Assembly: GCF_000423525.1 (NCBI RefSeq)
Contig: NZ_AUID01000003.1
Span: 62,001-126,000, forward strand
DNA length: 64,000 nucleotides
DNA from: Proteocatella sphenisci DSM 23131
Lineage (GTDB): Bacteria > Bacillota > Clostridia > Peptostreptococcales > Filifactoraceae
Direction of reading: 5' to 3'
The translations under genes were made by a program, and so were the position numbers. The notes under the pieces were generated by a model. That model made no database searches. It saw only the letters and a list, made by a program, of their open reading frames with translations, and was not told the DNA's origin. Positions 34,554 to 43,562 of the stretch are shown in pieces (position 1 is the first letter of the stretch; each line of letters starts with the position of its first letter).

Positions 34554-35515
34554 TATATTTCCTCCCCTATCAATTTTTCAATTTCAATCTGTATACGATC
34601 ATCGTTTATATCTTTCACCGATGCAATCAATGAAACAACATCAACCATGCCATTTTTTCGAAAAATTGATGGATCATAATCCCATAGCTCCAACTCAAAA
34701 AAATCAGGTTCAGAAATATATTCTTTACCATATTTCTTTATTTCTTTAATTCTGCCATCATCTTTTTTTAAGGCTCTTATCTCATAGGAAGGAGGATTAA
34801 TCATTGATATATCTGACAATGCCTGCAGACCTGCAATCGGTGCATTTTCTAAGATTTCCTTATTGTCTGTATATATTATTTCTGAAACTGGATTCTTTAA
34901 ATTTTCTAGTGATTTTATTACAAGTTGGCTCCGGTTTAATGAATGGGCATACATTTTTTTATTTCCTGCTTTTTTATATGAAACCAATCCCAATACTTCC
35001 ATGTCATTAAATGCTCTTGTCATTGTCATTCTTGTAAATCCAAGTATTTTTGCGGCATCAGTCGGGTTTATCTCCTTGAAATTTTCATCATAAATCAAGT
35101 GCAGGAACAAAATCTGAGAAGCGGTTGAAAATACTCCTATATCGTGTTTCTTAATTTCTTTACTGACTTTATCAGTGAGATTTATTCCAAGATAAGCAAG
35201 AAAAATCTGTTTCTCAGGCACTATAAATGATAATTTTGATTCAATCAATTTTTTTCTTTGATAAGATGTTATTTTATGAATCTCAAATATACATTCCGTT
35301 GAAAATATATTAAATATAGTTTTTCTGTGCTTTTTAATTGAGTTTATTGTTATCTCTGAATCCAAAAGTCTGGCATAAATATAATTTCTGCCAATTATCT
35401 CAACCCAGCAAATATCATACAACTCCCAAAGATAAATTGGCAACTTATCTTTGTCTTCATTCCTCATTATTTTAAATACAAAATCTATTCCTAAAATATC
35501 ATTTACTTTATCCAT
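34553..35515 (-). CDS. Winged-helix (MarR-like) regulator paired with the AbiEii-type nucleotidyltransferase
   Basis: The 320 residues contain a central winged-helix segment (about 125-200: FSTASQILFLHLIYDE, then TDAAKILGFTRMTMTRAFNDM and LGLVSYKKAGNKKMY), and a C-terminal domain ending in VDVVSLIASVKDINDDRIQIE, typical of proteins encoded beside AbiEii-like nucleotidyltransferases. It is the probable antitoxin and autoregulator, by analogy with AbiEi. AAAAGGGGAGT precedes the start. The 95 bp upstream hold four TGTAACA half-sites arranged as nested palindromes (35550-35609). Confidence 0.72.
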   Translation of the reverse strand: MDKVNDILGIDFVFKIMRNEDKDKLPIYLWELYDICWVEIIGRNYIYARLLDSEITINSIKKHRKTIFNIFSTECIFEIHKITSYQRKKLIESKLSFIVPEKQIFLAYLGINLTDKVSKEIKKHDIGVFSTASQILFLHLIYDENFKEINPTDAAKILGFTRMTMTRAFNDMEVLGLVSYKKAGNKKMYAHSLNRSQLVIKSLENLKNPVSEIIYTDNKEILENAPIAGLQALSDISMINPPSYEIRALKKDDGRIKEIKKYGKEYISEPDFFELELWDYDPSIFRKNGMVDVVSLIASVKDINDDRIQIEIEKLIGEEI

Positions 35516-35549
35516 TATAACTCCCCTTTTTAACGTATTCTGTTTTATT

Positions 35550-35609
35550 GTAACATATTATATTTCACTGTAACACATTTGATGTTACAAATCAATTTTA
35601 ATGTTACAA
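35550..35609. promoter_or_regulatory. Nested palindromic operator of the AbiE-like pair
   Basis: Half-sites TGTAACA at 35550-35556 and 35570-35576, and the reverse TGTTACA at 35584-35590 and 35603-35609. The inner pair forms TGTAACA-N7-TGTTACA and the outer pair surrounds it with nearly the same centre (about 35580). A minus-strand TATAAT (35558-35563) lies inside, with no good -35, so binding here should control the pair. Confidence 0.75.
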
Positions 35610-35613
35610 TAGT

Positions 35614-35648
35614 AAAAAAACGATACCTACATTCCTATGCAGGTACCG
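35614..35648 (-). terminator. Terminator of the maltodextrin operon
   Basis: On the minus strand CGGTACCTGCAT / ATGTAGGTATCG (35637-35648 and 35621-35632, with G-T pairs) is followed by a run of T (35614-35620). It lies directly after the malP stop. Confidence 0.85.
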
Positions 35649-35654
35649 CAAAAA

Positions 35655-38051
35655 TTATTTTTGTTGTTTGTTTTTCTTTACAGCTTCTATCTTCCATATA
35701 TTTTGTGCATAGTCCATTATAGTTCTGTCTGAACTGAATTTGCCTGCGTTACACATATTTATATAGCATTTTTTTCTAAAATCCGCTTTATCTTTATAGG
35801 CATCATTCACTTTTATCTTTGCTTCTACGGCTGACATAAAGTCATTGACTATAAAGTACTGGTCTGGTCTATGCCATGAGGCTCCTTTTAATATTGAGTC
35901 ATGAAGTTCTTTAAAGCCTCCTGTTTTTCCATCGTCTAAACTGCCGTCTATGAGCATGTCTAAAATTGCTTTTATCTTTGGATTTGAGTTGTATATTTTT
36001 TTAGGATCGTAGGTCTTTTCTATTTTCTTTATCTCTTCTACTGTTGCTCCAAATATAAAGTTGTTCTCGAGTCCTGCTTCTTCTACTATCTCAACGTTTG
36101 CTCCGTCCATGGTACCCAGGGTAACTGCTCCGTTTAGCATGAATTTCATATTGCCTGTGCCACTTGCTTCTGTGCCTGCTGTGGAGATCTGCTCTGAAAC
36201 GTCTGCTGCGGCAACGAGTTTTTCGGCGTATGAAACGTTGTAGTTGGAAACGAATACGACTTTGATTATATCTCTTACTTCTGGATCGCTGCCGATTAGC
36301 TCTGCTACTTCGTTTATAAGCTTTATTATGGTCTTTGCCCGCTTGTATCCGGGAGCCGATTTTCCACCAAATATGAATGTAGTTTTATGGAAATCTGTAA
36401 GTTCTCCTGATTTTATCTCTTTGTATAGATAAAGGATAGTGAGTATGTTAAGCAGCTGCCGTTTGTATTCATGGAGCCTTTTGATCTGTATATCAAATAT
36501 ACTTTCTGGGTCTATCTTTATCCCATCTTTGTGCATTACGTACCGTGCAAGCTGTTTTTTCTTGATCTCTTTTATCTGACTGAATTTCTCTATTGTTTTT
36601 TCGTCTTCGGCAAATATTTCGAGAATCTTAAGCTGTGTAAGGTCTGTTATCCAGTCTTTTCCTGACAATTTTTGGGTTATCATCTCTGAAAGCTCTTTGT
36701 TGCAAAGCGCAAGCCATCTTCTTTGCGTTATTCCATTGGTCTTGTTTTGAAACTTTTCTGGATAGAGTTTATACCAGTCTTTGAGGGTGTCGCTTTTTAT
36801 TATCTCTGTATGGATTGCTGCGACCCCGTTTACATAGCTTCCTGCGTATATGGCAAGGTGGGCCATATGAACTGTCCTGTTTTTTATTATCTTTGTCCTG
36901 TGTGAGAGGGCCTTGGATATGAGCTCGTCTTCTATCAGCTCAATTTTTTCTTGCTCAAATGCGCTGTGTATCATCTCTATTATTTCATATACTCTTGGCA
37001 CCAGTGATTTAACAAGTTTTGCGTCCCATTTTTCGAGGGCTTCGGGCATTATTGTATGGTTGGTATATGCAAAGGTCTTTTTGCTTATTTCAAGCGCTTC
37101 TTCAAATTCTAGGCCTTCTTCGTCTGTCAGTATTCTTATGAGCTCTGGGATAGATACCACGGGATGGGTATCGTTTAGCTGAACTGCGTTGTAATCTGCA
37201 AACTGCGAAAGATCTTCTCCGTGCTCACTTTTGTATCTTCTTATCAGGTCTTTCAGGGCTGCGCTGCTGAAAAAATACTGCTGACGGAATCTCAGTTTTT
37301 TTCCTTCTGCATTATCATCATTTGGATAAAGGACTCTGGAGATATCTTCGGCGCGGTTTTTTTGTGCTACTGCAAGATCATATTTCTGGTCGTTAAATTT
37401 TGCAAAGTCAAATTCTTCAAGAGGCTCTGACTGCCACAGTCTAAGGGTTGAGATGTTACTTCCTTCATAGCCTATTATGGGCATGTCGTATGGCACCGCA
37501 AGTACGCTATAGTCTGCAAAGTCTATCTGAAGCGCGTCTTCGTATCTTCTCACTGACCAGGGGTCTCCATATTTTTCCCAGTTGTCTGCTTCTTCTACCT
37601 GAAATCCATCTTCTATCTTCTGCTTAAAGAGTCCGTATCTGTATCTTATACCGTATCCATCAAGGGGAAGGCCCATGGTGGCTCCGCTTTCCATAAAGCA
37701 GGCTGCCAGTCTTCCTAGTCCCCCGTTTCCAAGGGCTGCATCTTCAACTTCTTCCAGTATATTAAAATCCGCTCCTTTTTTTGCGAGCTCTTTTTCTATT
37801 TTAGCTGATATGCCCAGATTGAGAAGATTGTTTTGCACGGCTCTTCCTACAAGAAATTCGGCTGATAGATATGCTGCTTTTCTGCCTTTATTTTTTTCTT
37901 TGTTCATATCCATCCAAGAAGGCCCTACAGCTTCCATTGCTGCAAGGGAAAGTGCCTCATGAAGCTGCCACGGCAGAGCCTTTGAAAGGTCTTTTCCGTA
38001 GTTTGTTCTAGATTTTTTTTGTGCTGATTTTATTATTTTTTCTGCTTCCAT
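35655..38051 (-). CDS. malP: Maltodextrin/alpha-glucan phosphorylase (second paralogue)
   Basis: The 798-residue GT35 enzyme has the PLP-lysine motif EASGTGNMKFMLNGAVTLGTMDGANVEI and KRLHEYKRQLLN. It degrades linear maltodextrins to glucose-1-phosphate. It is clearly distinct from the glgP product at 10690-13125 (differences throughout, for example at the N-terminus MEAEKIIKSAQKKSRTNYGK). It is the last gene of the malE-F-G-R-Q-K-P operon, 3 nt after the ATPase gene, and is closed by a strong terminator. The MalP label rests on this context rather than on residues that set specificity. Confidence 0.92.
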   Translation of the reverse strand: MEAEKIIKSAQKKSRTNYGKDLSKALPWQLHEALSLAAMEAVGPSWMDMNKEKNKGRKAAYLSAEFLVGRAVQNNLLNLGISAKIEKELAKKGADFNILEEVEDAALGNGGLGRLAACFMESGATMGLPLDGYGIRYRYGLFKQKIEDGFQVEEADNWEKYGDPWSVRRYEDALQIDFADYSVLAVPYDMPIIGYEGSNISTLRLWQSEPLEEFDFAKFNDQKYDLAVAQKNRAEDISRVLYPNDDNAEGKKLRFRQQYFFSSAALKDLIRRYKSEHGEDLSQFADYNAVQLNDTHPVVSIPELIRILTDEEGLEFEEALEISKKTFAYTNHTIMPEALEKWDAKLVKSLVPRVYEIIEMIHSAFEQEKIELIEDELISKALSHRTKIIKNRTVHMAHLAIYAGSYVNGVAAIHTEIIKSDTLKDWYKLYPEKFQNKTNGITQRRWLALCNKELSEMITQKLSGKDWITDLTQLKILEIFAEDEKTIEKFSQIKEIKKKQLARYVMHKDGIKIDPESIFDIQIKRLHEYKRQLLNILTILYLYKEIKSGELTDFHKTTFIFGGKSAPGYKRAKTIIKLINEVAELIGSDPEVRDIIKVVFVSNYNVSYAEKLVAAADVSEQISTAGTEASGTGNMKFMLNGAVTLGTMDGANVEIVEEAGLENNFIFGATVEEIKKIEKTYDPKKIYNSNPKIKAILDMLIDGSLDDGKTGGFKELHDSILKGASWHRPDQYFIVNDFMSAVEAKIKVNDAYKDKADFRKKCYINMCNAGKFSSDRTIMDYAQNIWKIEAVKKNKQQK

Positions 38052-38054
38052 TTT

Positions 38055-39170
38055 CTACCTCACCGCTATCGCTTTTTCTGTTTCGATATCAAAAAGATGG
38101 ATCTGATTTGTATTTATTCCAAGTTTTATTGTGTCCCCAACTCTTACACTGGTCCTTGGAGGTATCTTTGCAATATTTTTTTCTCCCTCTATTGTTACAT
38201 AAAGATATATTTCTGAGCCCATTGGCTCTGAAAGCTCGACATATGCATCTACGTAGCTCAGATTTTTTGGATCTTCTGTGCTTTGTTCGTCATGAAGTTC
38301 TTCTGGTCTTATACCCAGCATTACTTCTTTTCCTTCATATGCGCTCAGGTTTTGTGCTTTTTTGTAGTCCCAGTTTATTTTTATGTCATGTTTTCCTATT
38401 TTTGCCATGTATCCCTCAGAGTCTCTCACAATTTTCGCTTTCATAAAATTCATCTGAGGCGAGCCAATAAATCCTGCTACAAACTTATTTACCGGATGAT
38501 CATAAAGGTTTTGAGGGGTATCTACCTGATGGACAAAACCGTCTTTCATTACTACTATTCGGTCTCCCATAGTCATGGCTTCGGTCTGGTCATGGGTTAC
38601 GTATACAAAAGTGGTTCCAAGTCTTTGATGCAGCTTGCTTATCTCGCTTCTCATAGCTGTTCGCAGTTTTGCATCCAGATTTGAAAGAGGCTCATCTAAA
38701 AGGAAGACCTTGGGATTTCTTACCATGGCTCTTCCAAGTGCTACTCTTTGTCTCTGACCTCCTGAAAGGGCTTTGGGTTTTCTATCAAGATATTTTTCTA
38801 TGTCCAGTATGTTTGCCGCTTCTTTTACTCTTTTATCTATTTCTGCTTTGTCCATTTTTTTCAATTTTAAAGAAAATGCCAGATTTTTGTATACTGACAT
38901 GTGCGGATAAAGGGCATAACTTTGGAAAACCATTGCTATATCGCGGTCTTTTGGGGGCACGTCATTTACCAGCCTGTCTCCTATGTGAATTTTGCCCTTT
39001 GTTATAAGCTCAAGACCTGCTATCATCCTTAGCACAGTAGACTTTCCACATCCTGAAGGTCCTACAAGCACAATGAATTCTTTATCGTCTATCTCAAGGT
39101 TGAAGTCGCTTACTGCGGTTACATTTCCTGGATAAACTTTATATATGTTCTTTAGACTTATTTTTGCCAT
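38055..39170 (-). CDS. malK: Sugar ABC transporter ATPase, MalK/MsmX/UgpC type
   Basis: ATG 39170 (second of two close ATGs) has the better spacing from GGAG. The 371 residues show Walker A GPSGCGKST, the signature LSGGQRQRVALGRA, Walker B VFLLDEPLSNLDAKLR, the switch VTHDQTEAMTMGDR, and a C-terminal OB/TOBE domain (about 235-371). It energises the MalEFG importer. Placement after the permeases, MalR and MalQ makes it the dedicated ATPase, although MsmX-type ATPases can serve several importers. Confidence 0.93.
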   Translation of the reverse strand: MAKISLKNIYKVYPGNVTAVSDFNLEIDDKEFIVLVGPSGCGKSTVLRMIAGLELITKGKIHIGDRLVNDVPPKDRDIAMVFQSYALYPHMSVYKNLAFSLKLKKMDKAEIDKRVKEAANILDIEKYLDRKPKALSGGQRQRVALGRAMVRNPKVFLLDEPLSNLDAKLRTAMRSEISKLHQRLGTTFVYVTHDQTEAMTMGDRIVVMKDGFVHQVDTPQNLYDHPVNKFVAGFIGSPQMNFMKAKIVRDSEGYMAKIGKHDIKINWDYKKAQNLSAYEGKEVMLGIRPEELHDEQSTEDPKNLSYVDAYVELSEPMGSEIYLYVTIEGEKNIAKIPPRTSVRVGDTIKLGINTNQIHLFDIETEKAIAVR

Positions 39171-39180
39171 AGTCATGCTC

Positions 39181-40722
39181 CTATCTTTTGTATTTTTCTG
39201 CCAGTTTTGCTATTCTTTGTCCAAGCTCTGAAGATGCCTGACCTGGGACAAGTCTCCAACTCCAGTTCCCTCCGATTGTAGACGGTATGTTGGTCCTGGC
39301 TCTGTTATCAAGTTCTAGATAATCCTGTATCTGAAATATTACTGTACTTGCCCTGGATTTGAAGGCTGTTTCTATCAGGAGCCATACCAGATCTCTGTTT
39401 CTTTTTGTCCTCAATATTTTACGCGCGTTTGCCCTTGTCTTGTCACTGGCATTTTCAAAGTATCCTCTGAGCGTCTCGTTGTCGTGGGTTCCTGGGTAAA
39501 CTACGGAGTTTGCATCAAAATACTTTGGCAAATTACTGTTCCTTGGATTTCCATCGAATCCAAACTGCATGAGCCTCATCCCTGGATATCCTGAGAGTTT
39601 GAGGACTCTTATGACTTCTTTTGTTACAACTCCAAGGTCTTCAGCTATTATAAGGGTGTCTCCTGTGGCCTCGTTTATGGCGCTGAGCAAATCCTCTCCT
39701 GGCCCTTTTTTCCACTCTCCACCCATTGCTGTCTTTGAGCCATATTCTATAGCGTAATAATTTATTATTCCTATAAAGTGGTCAATCCTTATTATGTCAA
39801 AGAGTGAAGCAGAATATTTCATTCGCTTTCTCCACCAGTCAAAGTTGTTTTTTTTCATATAGTCCCAGTCGTAGATTGGGTTACCCCAAAGCTGGCCTGT
39901 CTCTGAGAACATATCTGGAGGTACTCCGGCAACAATGACTGGCCTGTGATCTTCGTCCATCTGAAACTGATCTGTATTTACCCAGGCATCGGCACTGTCA
40001 AGCGCCACATATATGGGAATATCTCCTATTATTTCTATTTTATTGTTTTTTGCATACTTTTTTAGATCCTGAAACTGCCTTGTAAATTTGTACTGTATGA
40101 AGTTCCAAAACTGGGATTCTTCTTCGAATTTCTTGCTGTAGCTTTCTACTGCTTGCGGTTTTCTAAGCCTTATATCATCTGGCCACTTTAGCCACTCTAT
40201 CCCTCCAAAGTGTTCTTTTATTCCCATATAAAGGCTATAGTCATTTAGCCAGAAACTGTTTTCTTTGCAGAAATCAAGATAGTCCTGGTCCTCTTTGTGG
40301 TCGCTGTTCGCAAAAGCTTTTCTCAAAATATCAAATCTATTTTCATATATTTTGAGATAATCTACTGTATCTTGAGTGTCTCCCCAGTTTACAGCTTCTG
40401 CGTCTTCTCTTTCTATGAGCCCTTCTTCCATAAGTATCTCTAGATCTATGAAGTAGGGATTTCCTGCAAATGCTGAAAAGCTCTGGTAGGGGCTGTCTCC
40501 ATAACCAGTTGGCCCAAGTGGAAGCACCTGCCAGTATTTCTGCTTTGAATTCTTTAAAAAGTCTATAAAGTCATATGCGGATTTTCCAAATGTACCTATA
40601 CCATATTTTGAAGGCAGACTTGCTACTGGCAAAAGGGTTCCGGATCCCCGTTTTAACGGCTCCTGCTTTTTTAGCGGCTCCTGTTTTTTTAATATTATTC
40701 CTTTATCTATTCTTTCTGTCAT
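39181..40722 (-). CDS. malQ: 4-alpha-glucanotransferase (amylomaltase)
   Basis: The 513-residue GH77 enzyme contains SLPSKYGIGTFG, LPLGPTGYGDSPYQSFSAFAGNP, the nucleophile Asp in IRIDHFIG, IAEDLGVV with the acid/base Glu, and the third Asp in PGTHDNETLRG. It disproportionates maltodextrins so that MalP can act. It starts within the malR stop (ATGA overlap). The N-terminus has about 24 extra residues before the family core, including a tandem 6-residue repeat KKQEPL-KKQEPL (18-nt repeat, about 40660-40695) with long A runs, a slippage-prone stretch. Confidence 0.95.
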   Translation of the reverse strand: MTERIDKGIILKKQEPLKKQEPLKRGSGTLLPVASLPSKYGIGTFGKSAYDFIDFLKNSKQKYWQVLPLGPTGYGDSPYQSFSAFAGNPYFIDLEILMEEGLIEREDAEAVNWGDTQDTVDYLKIYENRFDILRKAFANSDHKEDQDYLDFCKENSFWLNDYSLYMGIKEHFGGIEWLKWPDDIRLRKPQAVESYSKKFEEESQFWNFIQYKFTRQFQDLKKYAKNNKIEIIGDIPIYVALDSADAWVNTDQFQMDEDHRPVIVAGVPPDMFSETGQLWGNPIYDWDYMKKNNFDWWRKRMKYSASLFDIIRIDHFIGIINYYAIEYGSKTAMGGEWKKGPGEDLLSAINEATGDTLIIAEDLGVVTKEVIRVLKLSGYPGMRLMQFGFDGNPRNSNLPKYFDANSVVYPGTHDNETLRGYFENASDKTRANARKILRTKRNRDLVWLLIETAFKSRASTVIFQIQDYLELDNRARTNIPSTIGGNWSWRLVPGQASSELGQRIAKLAEKYKR

Positions 40723-41750
40723 TTTGTTACCACCTTGCCTGCATATTTTACGCTTTCTCCCTCAAGCAGTTCGTATGATAGAACTTTGTGAAGTGGAGGT
40801 GCGTTTTTTTCTATTTGTTTATTCAATATGTCCACTGCATTTTTTGCAAGTTCATCTTGGAGCTGCCTTATGGTCGTAAGCTTGGGATTGTAATAGTTAA
40901 CCAGGTCTATTCCATCGTATCCTGCTATGGAAATGTCTTGGGGTATTTTGAGTCCTTTGTCTGTCATGGCTCTCATAGTCCCTATTGCCATTACATCACT
41001 CATGGCAAATATGGCGCTTATGTCCTTATTTTTTTCAAGGAGCCTGCAGGCTGCCTGGTATGAGCTTTCAAAAGAATATCTGGCTTCTTCAAACTGAAGG
41101 TCTGGATCAAAGTCTATACCGTGATTTGAGAGTACCGATAGCACCCCTTTCATCCTTGTATTACTTATATTTGAGCTCTCACGCATTCCCCCGATTACTC
41201 CTATATTTGTATGGCCCATAGAGACAAGATGCTCTATAAGGCACTTGGCCGCTTCTTGATCATCTGTGGTTACACTTGAAAGATTTTCAAATCCCAGAGC
41301 CTGAGCCGTATTTGTTACAAGCACTGCTGGAATTTTTATTTTTGAAAACCCTGATTTAAAATTATCCAGATTTCCTCCAAGAAACATTATCCCAATGGGT
41401 TTTTTCTCGTTGCAAAATATCCTGGCCTGGTCGACTTCATTTGCATATTCATCTAGATAGTTTACTACAGCTATATAGCCCTTGGCTTTTATGAGGCGCT
41501 GTATTTTTTCAAGTATTGAAAAGAACAAAAAGTTGAAGGTACCTTTTACAAAGATTCCTATTACCATAGTGCTTTGCTGTTTAAGATGTTTTGCATTGCT
41601 GTTTGGTACGAAATTCCTCTTTTTTACTACTTCATTTACCTTATGTTTTGTGGCTTCGCTTACATCTGGGTGGTTGTTGAGTACTCTTGACACTGTACTT
41701 ACTGCCACGCCTGCTTCTTTTGCTATATCTTTTATAGTTACCGTTGGCAT
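40719..41750 (-). CDS. malR: LacI-family regulator of the maltodextrin operon
   Basis: Start 41750 (MPTVTIKDIAKEAG) has AGGGAG 7 nt upstream; an in-frame ATG at 41786 lies inside malG. The 343 residues show the LacI helix-turn-helix with hinge (VAVSTVSRVLNNHPDVSEATKHKV, NSNAKHL) and a periplasmic-binding-protein-like effector domain. It probably represses the operon by binding the GGAAACGTTTCC palindrome and relatives at 44931-44990, and releases on binding maltose or a derivative. The effector is inference. Confidence 0.9.
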   Translation of the reverse strand: MPTVTIKDIAKEAGVAVSTVSRVLNNHPDVSEATKHKVNEVVKKRNFVPNSNAKHLKQQSTMVIGIFVKGTFNFLFFSILEKIQRLIKAKGYIAVVNYLDEYANEVDQARIFCNEKKPIGIMFLGGNLDNFKSGFSKIKIPAVLVTNTAQALGFENLSSVTTDDQEAAKCLIEHLVSMGHTNIGVIGGMRESSNISNTRMKGVLSVLSNHGIDFDPDLQFEEARYSFESSYQAACRLLEKNKDISAIFAMSDVMAIGTMRAMTDKGLKIPQDISIAGYDGIDLVNYYNPKLTTIRQLQDELAKNAVDILNKQIEKNAPPLHKVLSYELLEGESVKYAGKVVTK

Positions 41751-41785
41751 ATATTGTCTCCCTGCTAATTTTAACCTTTTACTCA

Positions 41786-42622
41786 TTATCCTTTTACTGC
41801 TCCTGAAACTACACCCTTGATGATGTATTTCTGCGCGGAAAGATAAAACACGACTATTGGTATTATAGCCAAAACGAGCATAGCCATTAGGGCCCCCATG
41901 TCTTTGGAGCCATAGCCTCCTTGGAGATACTGAACTGCTATTGGTATGGTCCTGTATTTATTTCCTATTACAAGATACGGGAGCAGATAATCGTTCCATA
42001 TCCACATGGTGTTGAGTATGGAAACTGTTATTGCCGTAGGTTTGAGTATTGGAAATACTATAAGAAAAAAGGTCTGGATTGGATTGCATCCGTCTATCAT
42101 GGCGGCTTCTTCTATCTCAAGGGGTATGCTCTTTACAAATCCTGAGAACATAAATACCGAAAGCCCCGCCCCAAATCCAAGATATATGAGTATTATTCCA
42201 ACTGGATTATCGAGTCCAAGAACGTTTGCGGTCTTTGACATAGTAAACATTACCATCTGAAAGGGCACTATCATGCTGAATGTAAAGAGGTAGTAAAGCC
42301 CCGTAGTGAATTTGTTTTTTACTCTGACTATAAACCACGCTGTCATAGAGGTGCAAAGAGTTATGGCTGCAACTGAAAATACTGTTATAAACATGGAGTA
42401 GCCAAACGCTGAAAAGAATCCAGTTTTTTCTACTCCATTTATATAATTTTTCCCTCCTGCATAAGTCTGCGCTGTAGGAAATACGAATGGAGCATCTGAT
42501 ATAAAAAACTGTCCTTTGAATGAGTTCATTAAAACTATAAATATAGGTGCCAAAAATACTATAGAGAGTATAATCATAGAAAAAAATATGACCCTGTTTG
42601 TTGCCCTGCTTCTGTGCTCCAT
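41786..42622 (-). CDS. malG: Maltodextrin ABC transporter permease MalG
   Basis: The 278-residue protein has six predicted membrane helices and the EAA loop that docks the ATPase (EIEEAAMIDGCNPIQTFFLIVFPILKP). The N-terminus (RATNRVIFFSMIILSIVFLAPIFIVLMNSFK) and a periplasmic loop are typical of MalG/CUT1 permeases. Its start overlaps the malF stop by 1 nt. It forms a heterodimer with MalF. Confidence 0.92.
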   Translation of the reverse strand: MEHRSRATNRVIFFSMIILSIVFLAPIFIVLMNSFKGQFFISDAPFVFPTAQTYAGGKNYINGVEKTGFFSAFGYSMFITVFSVAAITLCTSMTAWFIVRVKNKFTTGLYYLFTFSMIVPFQMVMFTMSKTANVLGLDNPVGIILIYLGFGAGLSVFMFSGFVKSIPLEIEEAAMIDGCNPIQTFFLIVFPILKPTAITVSILNTMWIWNDYLLPYLVIGNKYRTIPIAVQYLQGGYGSKDMGALMAMLVLAIIPIVVFYLSAQKYIIKGVVSGAVKG

Positions 42623-43464
42623 TAGCTTTCCACTTCCTTTCTTCTTGTAATGTAGAGCTGTATGAATGCTATTACAGCTACCATTATAAAGAATATCACG
42701 GCCTTGGCCTGTCCTACGCCTTCGTATCCCATTCTTCCATAGAAGGTGTTATATATATCAAGGGCAAGCATGGCTGTCTGTTTTGCCGGAGCTCCTCCTG
42801 TAAGTGCAAAGTTTTGGTCAAAAAGCTTGAAGGAATTTGTAAGGGTAAGGAAGGTACATATAGTCACTGAAGGCATTACCATAGGTATAGTTATGTGTCT
42901 CAGCAGCTGAAAAGGCGTTGCCCCGTCTATCTCCGCGGCTTCTTTGAGGTCTCCTGGAATATTTTGAAGTCCTGCTATATAGATTATCATCATATATCCG
43001 GCCATCTGCCAGTTCATAAGTACTACCAGTCCCCAGAATCCGTATTTTGCACTGAAGGTTATATCTACTCCAAATTTTATAAGCACTCCGTTTATTATTA
43101 TCTGCCAGATGTATCCAAGCACGATACCGCCTATAAGGTTTGGCATGAAAAATACTGTCCTGAAAAGATTTGTTCCTTTTATCTCTCTTGTCAGAAGAAG
43201 TGCCAGTGTAAATGCTATTACATTTATTGAAAGTACTGATACTATTGTAAATTTTACGGTGAACCATAGTGCCTTTATAAAGTCCGGACTACCAAGCAAA
43301 GCCTTGTAATTTTTGAGTCCCACCCATGACGTGTTGGTCACTGTTGTGAATTCTGTAAATGAGAGATATATTCCCATAACAAAGGGTATCATAAATGAAA
43401 TCGCAAAGGCTATAAGGGTAGGAAGCGCAAATACTACAAAATACTTTTTTAGTGATCTTTCCAT
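42622..43464 (-). CDS. malF: Maltodextrin ABC transporter permease MalF
   Basis: The 280-residue CUT1 permease has six membrane helices and the EAA loop GDLKEAAEIDGATPFQLLRHITIPM. It is shorter than enterobacterial MalF (no large P2 loop), as usual in Firmicutes. AAAGGAGGAG precedes the ATG. It lies 98 nt downstream of malE, from which it is separated by a GC-rich hairpin (43488-43515). Confidence 0.92.
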   Translation of the reverse strand: MERSLKKYFVVFALPTLIAFAISFMIPFVMGIYLSFTEFTTVTNTSWVGLKNYKALLGSPDFIKALWFTVKFTIVSVLSINVIAFTLALLLTREIKGTNLFRTVFFMPNLIGGIVLGYIWQIIINGVLIKFGVDITFSAKYGFWGLVVLMNWQMAGYMMIIYIAGLQNIPGDLKEAAEIDGATPFQLLRHITIPMVMPSVTICTFLTLTNSFKLFDQNFALTGGAPAKQTAMLALDIYNTFYGRMGYEGVGQAKAVIFFIMVAVIAFIQLYITRRKEVES

Positions 43465-43487
43465 AAACTCCTCCTTTCAATAATAAT

Positions 43488-43515
43488 GCCCCTGCCCGTT
43501 TTTCCAGGCAGGGGC
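43488..43515 (-). promoter_or_regulatory. GC-rich hairpin between malE and malF
   Basis: Perfect 9-bp stem GCCCCTGCC / GGCAGGGGC with a 10-nt loop and no T run. It probably stabilises the malE 3' end or attenuates readthrough so that the binding protein is made in excess over the permeases. Confidence 0.7.
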
Positions 43516-43562
43516 TATTAATGCATTATCAATTAAATTTTCAACCTGTTTGTTAATCCGTA

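Noticed and set aside
38021-38446. Plus-strand frame of 141 codons
   Set aside because: Leu/Phe-rich antisense frame over the end of the MalK-type ATPase gene; no start signals.
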